Source: Parvularcula sp964556115 (GTDB lineage: Bacteria; Pseudomonadota; Alphaproteobacteria; Caulobacterales; Parvularculaceae). Taken from it: 64,000 nt of DNA. Location: NCBI GenBank assembly GCA_964556115.1, contig CAZKVC010000001.1, forward strand, positions 124,001-188,000. The letters are read 5' to 3'. The notes beneath the pieces were generated by a model. It ran no database searches, had not been told where the DNA came from, and saw nothing but the letters and a program-made list of their open reading frames with translations. Positions 8,212 through 16,413 of the stretch are shown piece by piece; the stretch's first letter is position 1, and every line of letters begins with the position of its first letter. The position numbers were made by a program, and so were the translations under genes.

Positions 8212-8643
8212 TTAGTTCGTGACCAGTCCGAACTTGGTGAACCCGGCCGCCTTGATCCTGCCCAGAACCTTGGCGACGTCATCATAAGCCACCGCCTTGT
8301 CCGCGCGGATATAGAGCTGCTGCTCATAGCCGGCCGACGCGATGGCGGAGAGATGCGGGATCAGGTCGTCATAGGCGATGACCGACTCCTGCACGTAGAT
8401 CTCGCCGTTTTCCGTGATGGAGATGGTGATAGGTTCACTCTCTTCGGTCAGCGCTTCGGCTTCGGTCTCGGGAAGCTCGACCTCGATACCCGTGGTCAGG
8501 AGCGGCGCGGCGACCATGAAGATGATGAGCAGCACCAGCATCACGTCGACCAGCGGCGTAACGTTGATTTCCGACATCGGCGCGGAGGGGCGGCGCAACT
8601 TGCCACCATTCATGCCGCCGCTGGGGAGGAGTCCTCCTGCCAT
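8212..8643 (-). CDS. tolR: Biopolymer transport protein TolR
   Basis: This 143-residue protein has a single membrane helix that carries the proton-path aspartate (Asp33 in TPLVDVMLVLLIIFMV), followed by a periplasmic ExbD/TolR domain. It forms the proton-driven motor with TolQ and TolA in the inner membrane. It starts three bases after tolQ ends and is followed by tolA after 18 bases, so the three genes form one operon. Length and motif are typical. Confidence 0.96.
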   Translation of the reverse strand: MAGGLLPSGGMNGGKLRRPSAPMSEINVTPLVDVMLVLLIIFMVAAPLLTTGIEVELPETEAEALTEESEPITISITENGEIYVQESVIAYDDLIPHLSAIASAGYEQQLYIRADKAVAYDDVAKVLGRIKAAGFTKFGLVTN

Positions 8644-8646
8644 GGT

Positions 8647-9348
8647 TCAACGGCCCCCGTCGGCCTGCCGGGAGAGGATGGCAGTGAATTCGCCCGTGAA
8701 GCCCTCGATCCGGGCGACGTAGCTGTTCAACGCCGAGGTGTAGCGGTTGTAGCCGACGACAGCAGGGATCGCGGCGACGAGGCCAATGGCCGTCGCGAAG
8801 AGCGCCTCGGCGATACCCGGCGCCACGACCGCAAGGCTCGCATCGCCGGTCTGGGCGATGCCCTGGAAGGAGTTCATGATACCCCAGACCGTGCCGAACA
8901 GGCCAACGAAGGGAGCGACGGAGCCGATGGTCGCCAGGACCGGCAACTGGCTCGACGCCTTTTCGACCTCACGGGTCGCCTCGGCCATCATCCGGCGCTC
9001 GGCCCGCTGGACCGAGGATGGCGCGAAGCCGCCGGCAGGCATGGATTTGGCGAACTCGTCCATGCCGGCGACAAAGACCCGCGCCAAGGGGTGATCGAGC
9101 CGGTCCTTCAGGCGCCTGTAAAGGTCATCGAGCGGACGACCCGAATAGAATTGCTCTTCGAACTTCTTGGCCTTGCCCCGAAGCCGCGTGAAGGTCAGCG
9201 ACTTGTCGATGATGATGGCCCAGGACCAGATGCTCGCCACCATGAGAGCAAGCATCACCCCTTTGACCACCGGGTCGGCCTGCATGAACATCGCCACAGC
9301 GCCAAACTCGGTGCCAATCGCGTTCTGCGCGACGACCGTCTCTTCCAT
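8647..9348 (-). CDS. tolQ: Tol-Pal motor protein TolQ
   Basis: This 233-residue MotA/TolQ/ExbB-family protein has three membrane segments: one near the N-terminus (VMLALMVASIWSWAIII) and two in the C-terminal half (VAPFVGLFGTVWGIM and ALFATAIGLVAAIPAVVGYN) that line the proton path. It is the first gene of the cluster; ybgC, which precedes tolQ in many bacteria, is absent. cpoB/ybgF is also absent after pal. A 124-base leader upstream presumably holds the operon promoter. Confidence 0.97.
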   Translation of the reverse strand: MEETVVAQNAIGTEFGAVAMFMQADPVVKGVMLALMVASIWSWAIIIDKSLTFTRLRGKAKKFEEQFYSGRPLDDLYRRLKDRLDHPLARVFVAGMDEFAKSMPAGGFAPSSVQRAERRMMAEATREVEKASSQLPVLATIGSVAPFVGLFGTVWGIMNSFQGIAQTGDASLAVVAPGIAEALFATAIGLVAAIPAVVGYNRYTSALNSYVARIEGFTGEFTAILSRQADGGR

Positions 9349-9472
9349 GGATAACTCCCGAAATCACCCTGACCGCGGCCATGACGCCGCCTACCTGGTG
9401 CCTGCCTACACCAAGCGAATTATCATATCGAGGCGCTATTTACCTTAACGCCACGTGTCCACCGCATGACTT

Positions 9473-10243
9473 TTAGTCGAGAAAGCCGAGCGCGAAGCCC
9501 CGCAAGGAGGCGGTAACGCGGTCCACCACCTTGAGCTTCTTGAAGATGCGGCGGGTATAGGTATCCACCGTGTTGGGAGAAAGCTCGAGGATATCAGCGA
9601 TCACCGCGTTGCTCTTGCCCTGGGCGATCCAACGCAGGATCTCGTTTTCCCGTTCCGAAAGCACCGTCGCCGAGGGAAGCTTCTGGGTCAGGAGTTCGCA
9701 GTAGCGAAGGTGCCCGGCCTGGGAGACATAGTGCATGAAGATCCGCTGATCGGCGGTCCAGGGACAGCGGCCCTCCGCGCAACCGAGGCCGACATAGCCG
9801 TTGCGGCCATGGGGCCCACAGACGGGAACCGCCAGACCGTCCCCGAGGCAGGCTTCGTACAGCCGGCCAAGATACTCCGCGGCCTTGGACCCCGGTTCCG
9901 CCGTGCACTCGGACCAGAAGAAAGGGCGCGTGCTGGCAGCGGCGCGTTTCGGTATGGGATCGTGCTTGTAGAGCTCTTCTTCCTGATAGGTCTCGACCCA
10001 GTCGTCGGGAAAGCCGATCGCGAAGACGTTCAGGCAACTGGCACGGTCGAAAGCCCCGGGCGGCGGCTGATGGTGATAGCTGAAGCGCTTGACGCCGACC
10101 ATATCGAGCGCGGATTGCAACCCTTGGGTCAACGCCGCGAAGGTCGGGCGGCGTTGGAGCTCATTGATGACGGTCACCAGATCACCGTCCATGACTGCGG
10201 GGAACGGCCTGTTCTCGTCTCGATTTCGTGGTTGGAATGCCAT
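9473..10243 (-). CDS. LuxR-family regulator with autoinducer-binding domain (solo)
   Basis: Residues about 20-180 form an autoinducer-binding domain. The pattern W-x3-Y-x8-DP (WVETYQEEELYKHDPI), an FFW segment and the DGLAVPV glycine match the ligand-pocket residues of TraR/LuxR. The C-terminal 65 residues are a GerE helix-turn-helix (LSERENEILRWIAQGKSN then SPNTVDTYTRRIF). The second of two near-adjacent ATGs (10243) is preferred because AAAGGA lies six bases before it, whereas it directly abuts the ATG at 10249. No acyl-homoserine-lactone synthase lies in the window, so it is best called a LuxR solo that may sense self or foreign signals. Confidence 0.9.
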   Translation of the reverse strand: MAFQPRNRDENRPFPAVMDGDLVTVINELQRRPTFAALTQGLQSALDMVGVKRFSYHHQPPPGAFDRASCLNVFAIGFPDDWVETYQEEELYKHDPIPKRAAASTRPFFWSECTAEPGSKAAEYLGRLYEACLGDGLAVPVCGPHGRNGYVGLGCAEGRCPWTADQRIFMHYVSQAGHLRYCELLTQKLPSATVLSERENEILRWIAQGKSNAVIADILELSPNTVDTYTRRIFKKLKVVDRVTASLRGFALGFLD

Positions 10244-10516
10244 TGCCATTCCTTTCTTCCCGCCCTGCGGGTGATAGAACGCTAGTTTGAATCGGTCCTT
10301 GTGACTATGCCCATCGGCATCTCCTTATGGTGATACCGGCAGTGTCAGCCCTGCGAGATCGGCGTCCGGTTTCCTAACGGCGCCAAAATGTTTCATCAGT
10401 TCAGTTCATAAAGAAGTATTTCAATGAGCGCGTGTGACTGCGGTTGATCGGTTGCGAAAAGCAGTCGCGCAGGTCTAACGGCTGCCATCGTTCCGTCTTT
10501 CGCTCAGGAGATCGCC

Positions 10517-11551
10517 ATGTCCATCACCATCGCCGTTGTCGGAGCCACGGGCATGGTCGGCCAGGAGGTTCTCACCATCCTCGCCGAGCGGCTTTTTCCC
10601 GCGGACGAAGTCGTCGCACTGGCCAGCCGGAACTCTCTCGGACGGGAAGTGAGCTATGGCGACCGAACGCTCAAATGCCGTGATCTGGAACGCTACGATT
10701 TTTCCGAAGCGACGATCGCCATTCTGGCGGCAGGCGGCGACGTGGCAAAGGAATGGGCGCCGAAGATTGCGGCCAAGGGCTGTATCGTCATCGACAATTC
10801 TTCGGCTTTCCGGCTGGACCCGGATGTCCCGCTGATCGTGCCCGAGGTGAACGCCGATGCGATCGACGGCTTCAAGAAGCGCAACATCATCGCCAATCCG
10901 AACTGCTCTACGGCGCAGCTCGTCGTCGCTCTCAAGCCCCTCCATGACCGCGCGCGGATCAAGCGGGTCGTCGTTTCGACCTATCAGTCCGTTTCCGGCG
11001 CGGGGAAGGATGCGGCGGACGAGCTCTTTCGCCAGACCAAGGGGATCTTCGTCGGCGACGAGGCGACACCCGAGCAGTTCACCAAGCAGATCGCCTTCAA
11101 CGTCATTCCGCACATCGACGTCTTCATGGAGGACGGCTCGACCAAGGAAGAGTTCAAGATGGTCGCCGAGACCAAGAAGATTCTCGATCCGAAGATCAAG
11201 CTGACGGCAACGGCGGTGCGGGTTCCGGTCTTCGTCGGCCACTCCGAGGCGGTGAATGTGGAGTTCGAGGACGAGCTCGATGCCTCCGAGGCGCGCAGGA
11301 TCCTTCGCGAAGCGCCCGGCTGCCTCGTCGTCGATAAGCGGGAGGACGGAGGCTATGTCACCCCCGTCGAATGCGTCGGCGATTTTGCCACCTTCATCAG
11401 CCGCATCAGGGACGATTCGACTGTCGACAACGGCCTCAATCTCTGGGTGGTCTCCGACAACCTGCGCAAGGGCGCAGCTCTGAACACGGTTCAGATCGCC
11501 GAGCTTCTTCTGAACCGCGGCCTCCTGGGTGAGAAGGTCCAGGTTCATTAG
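10517..11551 (+). CDS. asd: Aspartate-semialdehyde dehydrogenase
   Basis: This 344-residue enzyme reduces L-aspartyl-4-phosphate to the semialdehyde with NADPH, feeding lysine, diaminopimelate, threonine and methionine synthesis. The nucleotide-binding loop GATGMVGQEV is at the N-terminus, the catalytic Cys130 is in NPNCSTAQ, and the C-terminal GHSEAVNVEF segment is typical. A CAGGAG site precedes the ATG. It is divergent from the LuxR regulator across 273 bases, in which I see no clear operator. Confidence 0.97.
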   Translation: MSITIAVVGATGMVGQEVLTILAERLFPADEVVALASRNSLGREVSYGDRTLKCRDLERYDFSEATIAILAAGGDVAKEWAPKIAAKGCIVIDNSSAFRLDPDVPLIVPEVNADAIDGFKKRNIIANPNCSTAQLVVALKPLHDRARIKRVVVSTYQSVSGAGKDAADELFRQTKGIFVGDEATPEQFTKQIAFNVIPHIDVFMEDGSTKEEFKMVAETKKILDPKIKLTATAVRVPVFVGHSEAVNVEFEDELDASEARRILREAPGCLVVDKREDGGYVTPVECVGDFATFISRIRDDSTVDNGLNLWVVSDNLRKGAALNTVQIAELLLNRGLLGEKVQVH

Positions 11552-11668
11552 CCGGACCCGAAGGCGTGTGAGTTCCTCCTGCCGGTGCGGCGAACCCGCT
11601 TCCTGCGTGAACCGACCGGGCCGTTCCCCTGTTGGACTTGAGGAACACCGAACCCGAAAGGAGGCCCC

Positions 11669-12019
11669 ATGGCCGGCATCGAGAAACTGAACGCGAATGA
11701 ATTCCAGCCCGGAACCCACGGGGAGGCCCTCGGCATTGCCAACGAGGCCATGGCTCTTCGTGTCTGGAACGAAGGTCCGGTCGACAAACGCGACCTTCAC
11801 GCGTCCGACTACGAGACCCTGGGCTATGTCATCGACGGCGAAGCGATCCTGCATTCCGGCGATGAGACGCTGCATCTGACCACCGGGGACAGCTGGCGCA
11901 TCCCGAAGGGTGTCGAGCACGCCTATGAAATCAAGAACAGCTTCCGTGCGGTCGAGGTGACGAGCCCGCCCGCGCGCGGCCAGGCGCTTGGCGGTGCAGA
12001 CGCCGGATCGATCAACTGA
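11669..12019 (+). CDS. Small cupin-fold protein
   Basis: This 116-residue single-domain cupin shows motif 1 features (ESGDEAIL-like segment around YVIDGEAILHSGDETLHL) and motif 2 (DSWRIPKGVEHAYEI), with a retained Pro-x-Gly-x-x-His. Cupins of this size bind a metal or small ligand; the substrate is unknown. A near-perfect AAAGGAGG ribosome binding site lies upstream. It is in the same direction as the antiporter gene 32 bases downstream, so the two may be co-transcribed. Confidence 0.85.
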   Translation: MAGIEKLNANEFQPGTHGEALGIANEAMALRVWNEGPVDKRDLHASDYETLGYVIDGEAILHSGDETLHLTTGDSWRIPKGVEHAYEIKNSFRAVEVTSPPARGQALGGADAGSIN

Positions 12020-12051
12020 CCGATTTTCTGAATCCCTCGACACCTCTCAGT

Positions 12052-13050
12052 GTGATCCTGACCCTCGTCCTCGCGGCGGGGGTCATTTTACTGGCAGGTG
12101 TGAGGTTGACGAAAATCGCCGATCATCTCGCCGACCGAACGGGTCTCGGCGAGGCGTTGATCGGTGCCGTTCTTCTGGGCGCTGTCACATCCCTCCCCGG
12201 CCTGACGACTTCAGTGACAGCGGCCTGGCGCGGCTACGCTGAACTTGCGGTCAGCAACTCCCTCGGCGGGATTGCGGCGCAGACCCTTTTTCTGGCCGCG
12301 GCGGATATCGCCTATCGGCGCGCCAATCTTGAACATGCGGCTGCATCGCTCGAGAACATGATGCAGGCGACAATGCTGATCGGGCTTCTGGCCTTGATGA
12401 TCACCGCGATCGCTGCACCCGGCTTTTCGGTTTTCGCCATTCATCCGACCAGCCTCGTGATGATCGCGTTCTACATCATCGGTTTACGGATCACGAAGGC
12501 GGCCCGTGAAAAACCCGGGTGGCAGGCTTCCGAGACGAAGGAAACCCGGCAGGACGAACCCGAGCCCAAAGCTAAGGATCGCTCACTGACAAAACTGATC
12601 GCCGGCTTTGCCGGTCTCGGCCTGCTGACAGGTATCGCCGGGTTCGCGGTCGGTCGGGGAGCGGAAGGCGCGACGGTCGTCTTCGGGCTTTCGGAATCGG
12701 TTGCCGGCGCATTCCTGGCAGCGATCGTCACCTCGCTTCCGGAACTCGTGACCACCATCGCGGCAGTCCGGCGGGGAGCGCTGACCCTGGCTGTCGGCGG
12801 CATCATCGGAGGCAACGCCTTCGATACGCTCTTCGTGGCGGGGTCGGATATCGCTTACAGGGAAGGCTCCATCTACGAGGCCATCGGCCCCGATCAGCTT
12901 TTCCTTTCGGGGCTCGCCATCGCAATGACAGCGGCCCTGCTCCTGGGTCTCCTGCGGCGGCAGGAACAAGGACCTGCACAGATCGGCTTTGAAACCTGGG
13001 TGGTGATCGGTCTCTACTTCGCCGGCTCTTCCATATTGATCGCGCGCTGA
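12052..13050 (+). CDS. CaCA-type sodium/calcium antiporter family protein
   Basis: This 332-residue polytopic membrane protein has the two inverted alpha-repeats of the Ca2+/cation antiporter superfamily (TSLPGLTTSV at about 46-55 and TSLPELVTTI at about 227-236), with a charged cytoplasmic loop (about 150-180) between halves. The start is GTG at 12052. The first alpha-repeat has Gly50 where cation-binding Glu is normal, while the second keeps Glu231. Transport of Na+/Ca2+ is therefore an inference that the missing residue weakens. The 3' end overlaps a convergent small gene. Confidence 0.85.
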   Translation: MILTLVLAAGVILLAGVRLTKIADHLADRTGLGEALIGAVLLGAVTSLPGLTTSVTAAWRGYAELAVSNSLGGIAAQTLFLAAADIAYRRANLEHAAASLENMMQATMLIGLLALMITAIAAPGFSVFAIHPTSLVMIAFYIIGLRITKAAREKPGWQASETKETRQDEPEPKAKDRSLTKLIAGFAGLGLLTGIAGFAVGRGAEGATVVFGLSESVAGAFLAAIVTSLPELVTTIAAVRRGALTLAVGGIIGGNAFDTLFVAGSDIAYREGSIYEAIGPDQLFLSGLAIAMTAALLLGLLRRQEQGPAQIGFETWVVIGLYFAGSSILIAR

Positions 13051-13187
13051 TAACCGCCTGGCTTCGCATGAGCGACCTGCGCGGTCAGGGCGGCTACGGC
13101 GACAGCCGAAGCAATCACGGCCAAGGTGATGCGCAGTTTGCCGCTGCGGCGTTTGAAGATGTAACGGCGTTCGGTCAGGACATGCAT
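13014..13187 (-). CDS. 57-residue exported peptide, unknown
   Basis: The start at 13187 is set by a strong GGAGGG ribosome binding site five bases upstream; longer in-frame starts lack one. The product has a basic N-terminus (RRYIFKRRSGKLR), a hydrophobic core and a signal-peptidase-like AHA at 39-41, which would leave a mature peptide of only 16 residues (KPGGYQ...). It could instead be a single-span membrane peptide. Its 3' end overlaps the convergent antiporter gene by 37 bases. I do not recognise the family, and function is unknown. Confidence 0.55.
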   Translation of the reverse strand: MHVLTERRYIFKRRSGKLRITLAVIASAVAVAALTAQVAHAKPGGYQRAINMEEPAK

Positions 13188-13247
13188 GGCGGCCCTCCGT
13201 GAATGGATTGTCACGAACGACCATGATCCGAGATTGTGGCGGCTCTG

Positions 13248-13284
13248 GGGCAGGTTCGGGGCGATGAAGCCCTGAAACCTGCCC
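13248..13284 (-). terminator. Hairpin downstream of phaB
   Basis: A 9-bp outer stem GGGCAGGTT (13248-13256) / AACCTGCCC (13276-13284) encloses a shorter inner stem. It lies 26 bases after the phaB stop and before the small peptide gene. There is no clear T-run, so it may be a weak terminator or a 3'-end stabiliser. Confidence 0.55.
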
Positions 13285-13309
13285 GATATCTTACTGAAAG
13301 CTTGTCAGC

Positions 13310-14035
13310 TTACGCAGCAATGTACTGACCACCATTGGCGGTCAGGACAGCGCCGGTGATGAAGCCGGAATCTTCCGATGCAAGGAAGCTGACCATGTGC
13401 GCCATCTCTTCGGGCGTACCCAGACGACCCACCGGAATGCCGGAGACGATTTGGTCGAGGACTTCCTGCTTCATCGCAGCGACCATATCGGTGGCGATAT
13501 AGCCAGGGGCCAGGGCGTTCACGGTGATTCCCTTGCGCGCGCATTCCTGGGCCAGCGCGCGGGTGAAGCCGATGAGGCCCGCCTTCGCCGCGGAGTAGTT
13601 GGTCTGGCCGAACTGACCCTTCTGGCCGTTGATCGAGCTGATATTGACGATGCGGCCGAAGTTCCGCTCGCGCATGCCTTCAATGACCGGGCGGGTCATG
13701 TTGAAGACGCTGTCGAGATTGGTGGAGATCACGTCCTTCCACTGCTCTGCTGTCATCTTGTGGAAGGCACCGTCGCGGGTGATCCCGGCATTGTTGACCA
13801 GCACGGCGACTTCGCCATGATCCTTTTCGATCTGGCCGACAACGTCCTGGCACGCACCATAATCGGAAACGTCGCACTGATAGGTCGAAACGCCGATCTC
13901 ATCCGCGCATTTCTGCGCAGCTTCGGCGTTGCCGCCATAGATCGCGGCAACGGTCATGCCGTCGTCCTTCAGGCGTTTTGAAATGGCATAGCCAATTCCG
14001 CGGGTTCCGCCCGTGACGATCGCGACTTTACTCAT
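13310..14035 (-). CDS. phaB: Acetoacetyl-CoA reductase
   Basis: This 241-residue short-chain dehydrogenase has the cofactor loop GGTRGIG (9-15), NNAG (81-84) and catalytic Ser134, Tyr147 and Lys151. The active-site region (ISSINGQKGQFGQTNYSAAK) is the PhaB type. It reduces acetoacetyl-CoA to R-3-hydroxybutyryl-CoA for polyhydroxybutyrate synthesis. Here phaB is separated from phaA by two unrelated genes on the same strand, an unusual order. No phaC synthase gene is in the window. Confidence 0.94.
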   Translation of the reverse strand: MSKVAIVTGGTRGIGYAISKRLKDDGMTVAAIYGGNAEAAQKCADEIGVSTYQCDVSDYGACQDVVGQIEKDHGEVAVLVNNAGITRDGAFHKMTAEQWKDVISTNLDSVFNMTRPVIEGMRERNFGRIVNISSINGQKGQFGQTNYSAAKAGLIGFTRALAQECARKGITVNALAPGYIATDMVAAMKQEVLDQIVSGIPVGRLGTPEEMAHMVSFLASEDSGFITGAVLTANGGQYIAA

Positions 14036-14120
14036 AAGGTACCTCCCAATTTTCCAAGGCTCTAGACATGGCCTGTTCCGGTTTCGACCCTTAGCGGTGA
14101 CGCCGGTGATGGGAAGCGTT

Positions 14121-14146
14121 GAGAGCAGTGACCAGGCACTGCTCTC
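14121..14146 (-). terminator. Perfect 10-bp hairpin after the VPLPA-CTERM gene
   Basis: GAGAGCAGTG (14121-14130) pairs perfectly with CACTGCTCTC (14137-14146) around a six-base loop, 15 bases beyond the stop of the upstream minus-strand gene. There is no T-run, so termination is probable but not certain. It sits in the 126-base leader of phaB. Confidence 0.6.
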
Positions 14147-14161
14147 ATGCGGGCGCGCTGG

Positions 14162-14626
14162 TCAGGCGTTCTTTCGCTTCACACCGAAACGGAGGGCTGC
14201 AAGTCCTGCAGCAAAAAGCGGCAGCGCTGCCGGCAGCGGCACGGGCTGCGGTTCGGCCAGAGCGAATGTGAACGTGCCGTTGGTCGCCTCGGACTGGAAG
14301 CCGATGATGCCGCCGAACGGACCTTCAGAGAAGGCCCGTGAGGCGATCAACGGATCGTTGCCAACCCGCAGGTCGAAAACGAAAAGCGGACCGAGGTCAT
14401 CATTCGGCGTGCCGAGCTGCGGACCCAGAGCCGTCGCAAAGTCGATGGCGTCGCCGACCGAGCCGAAGAAAGGCTGTGCACGGAGCGTGCTTTCGAGATC
14501 TGCCGCCGTGCCGGTAACCGTCGTCACCTCGTACTGCGTTCCGTCCACCTCGATCATCGCCGCTTCGGCAAAGAGACCAAGGCTCATCGTCAGCGCTGCG
14601 GCGCCAGCCACCATAGATTTCATCAT
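14162..14626 (-). CDS. Secreted protein with VPLPA-CTERM sorting signal
   Basis: This 154-residue protein has an N-terminal signal peptide (about 1-22). Its C-terminus has the VPLPA pattern at 129-133, then a hydrophobic stretch and a basic tail (VKRKNA). This is the VPLPA-CTERM variant of the PEP-CTERM type, which in other bacteria directs exosortase-dependent processing, often in species that make extracellular polysaccharide. The central region is unrecognised. No exosortase is visible in the window. It lies upstream of phaB on the same strand, but hairpins bound it. Confidence 0.78.
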   Translation of the reverse strand: MMKSMVAGAAALTMSLGLFAEAAMIEVDGTQYEVTTVTGTAADLESTLRAQPFFGSVGDAIDFATALGPQLGTPNDDLGPLFVFDLRVGNDPLIASRAFSEGPFGGIIGFQSEATNGTFTFALAEPQPVPLPAALPLFAAGLAALRFGVKRKNA

Positions 14627-14764
14627 ACTGAAGTTCCCCTGTTGCGGAGGGACGGTAGGAGGTGGGTCACTCAGGCGGCAATAGGGGTAACTGGCCGTTT
14701 ACAGTGTCGCAGGTTCACATTCTCGGCACGATGACAACCCTGCCGATCAGCCGGGAAATATGTT

Positions 14765-14793
14765 CCCGCGCGAGGCGCAAACCACCGCGCGGG
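14765..14793 (-). terminator. GC-rich hairpin after the small lipoprotein gene
   Basis: CCCGCGCG (14765-14772) pairs with CGCGCGGG (14786-14793). It lies about 20 bases beyond the lipoprotein stop on the minus strand. There is no T-run, so termination is tentative. Confidence 0.45.
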
Positions 14794-14814
14794 GCTCGGC
14801 CAGTGGGCTACGTG

Positions 14815-15117
14815 TCAGTAGCTCGCGCAGGCGTCGAAATCGGCAGCTTCCGTCTGCGGATCACCCGTGCGCCAGCCCTTCCGCATGGCGCGGCGGTCGT
14901 CCTGCCGGTTGATCTCTTCGAGACAGCGCGAATCGGCGTCGGCGCGTTCCTCTGCGAGGCGCATACGCTCTTCCTCGATGCATTGGGTCCGCCTCGGCCC
15001 GGCCGGGTAGCCCTTGCAGTTCTCATAGGCGGTGTTGTGGTCGATCTTGGCCGCCGGAGTGCAGGCCGGCGCACTGAGCGCCAGACCTGCTGCGAGAACA
15101 AGCGAGCAGCGCTTCAT
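14815..15117 (-). CDS. Small probable lipoprotein (100 aa), unknown
   Basis: The ATG at 15117 shares a base with the phaA stop (TGATG), so translation is probably coupled to phaA. The product has a hydrophobic leader ending LSAPAC, a slightly irregular lipobox with Pro at -2, then a charged region with several cysteines and many Glu and Arg residues. Predicted location is the envelope. The family is not recognised; coupling to a thiolase gene gives no functional clue. Confidence 0.65.
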   Translation of the reverse strand: MKRCSLVLAAGLALSAPACTPAAKIDHNTAYENCKGYPAGPRRTQCIEEERMRLAEERADADSRCLEEINRQDDRRAMRKGWRTGDPQTEAADFDACASY

Positions 15118-16295
15118 CACATGGCCTCGACGCACATGGCGACGCCCATGCCGCCGCCGATGCAGAGAGTGGCGAGGCCCTTGCTGTCGCCGCGACGCTG
15201 CAGCTCGTGAAGGAGCGTGGTCAGGATGCGTGCGCCCGAAGCGCCGATCGGGTGGCCAAGAGCGATGGCGCCGCCGTTGACGTTGACCTTGTCCGCATCC
15301 CAGCCAAGCTCCTTACCGACCGAAAGCGCCTGGGCCGCGAAAGCTTCGTTGGCTTCGATGAGATCGAGATCGCCGATCGACCATCCCGCCTTCTCGAGCG
15401 CAAGCTTGGAGGCCGGCGCCGGGCCGATGCCCATGATCGAAGGGTCGACGCCGCAATGGGCGATCGAGGCGATCCTTGCGAGCGGCTTGACGCCTCTCGC
15501 CTCAGCTTCCTCGGCGCTCATCACCACGAGAGCGGCCGCACCGTCATTGAGGCCCGAGGCGTTCCCGGCGGTAACGCTGCCCTCCCTCGTGAAGGCGGCT
15601 CGCAGCCCGGCGAGCTTCTCGGCGCTGCTGCCTGCCTTGATATATTCATCCTTGTCGAAGGTGATGTCGCCCTTGCGGTTCTGGATGGTGACGGGGGTGA
15701 TCTCCTTGTCGAAGTGACCCGCTTCCTGCGCGGCCGCGGCCTTGTTCTGCGAGGCTGCGGCAAAGGCGTCCTGGTCCTCGCGCGTCACACCGTATTTTTC
15801 CGCGAGGTTCTCGGCCGTCTGGCCCATGTGATAGTCGTTGAACGCATCCCACAAGCCATCGACGATCATGGTATCGACGAGGCTGACCGGGCCCATCTTG
15901 GTGCCGTTGCGAAGGTGTTGGGCGTGAGGGGCTGCGGACATGTTTTCCTGACCGCCTGCGATGACGGTCGTAGCTTCCCCGGTCTTGATGATCTGAGCCG
16001 CCAGCATCACCGCCCGAAGGCCCGAACCGCAGACCTGGTTGATGGTCATGGCCGGGCGTTCCTGCGGAATGCCTGCCTTCATCGCAGCCTGACGGGCCGG
16101 GTTCTGGCCGAGCGCCGCCGTGAGCACATTGCCCATGATGACCTCGTCGACCTGTCCGCCTTCGATCCCCGCGCGCTTCAGCGCTTCCTCGATCACGGCG
16201 CGCCCCAGTTCCGGCGCGCTGACAGGAGCGAGGGTGCCCCCGAAGCTTCCGATGGCAGTCCGGGTCGCGCTGGCGATAACGACGTCTTGGGTCAT
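15117..16295 (-). CDS. phaA: Acetyl-CoA acetyltransferase (beta-ketothiolase)
   Basis: This 392-residue biosynthetic thiolase condenses two acetyl-CoA to acetoacetyl-CoA. The active-site residues are all present: Cys89 (NQVCGSG), His348 (GHPIGASGAR) and Cys378 (CIGGGMG). The ATG at 16295 is preferred over upstream in-frame starts because AGGAGAA precedes it and the family starts there (TQDVVIASATRT). It is divergent from phaR, the PHB regulator, across about 118 bases that likely hold both promoters. The neighbourhood indicates a PHB role. Confidence 0.96.
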   Translation of the reverse strand: MTQDVVIASATRTAIGSFGGTLAPVSAPELGRAVIEEALKRAGIEGGQVDEVIMGNVLTAALGQNPARQAAMKAGIPQERPAMTINQVCGSGLRAVMLAAQIIKTGEATTVIAGGQENMSAAPHAQHLRNGTKMGPVSLVDTMIVDGLWDAFNDYHMGQTAENLAEKYGVTREDQDAFAAASQNKAAAAQEAGHFDKEITPVTIQNRKGDITFDKDEYIKAGSSAEKLAGLRAAFTREGSVTAGNASGLNDGAAALVVMSAEEAEARGVKPLARIASIAHCGVDPSIMGIGPAPASKLALEKAGWSIGDLDLIEANEAFAAQALSVGKELGWDADKVNVNGGAIALGHPIGASGARILTTLLHELQRRGDSKGLATLCIGGGMGVAMCVEAM

Positions 16296-16413
16296 GAACT
16301 TCTCCTTCATTCGGCGGTGCAACAACGCAGCTGCAAAACCCTTTGGCAAGCCCGGGCTTTTTCTTTGCCGCACATTAGGCTATCGCCAAGGACCGCAAGA
16401 GGAACAGGCGACA

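Noticed and set aside
9422..9450. TATGAT-like -10 element upstream of tolQ on the minus strand
   Set aside because: No acceptable -35 element at the right spacing, so I do not claim a promoter.
10475..12043. 522-codon minus-strand frame across asd and the cupin
   Set aside because: It spans two convincing plus-strand genes with good ribosome binding sites and has no family similarity that I can see.
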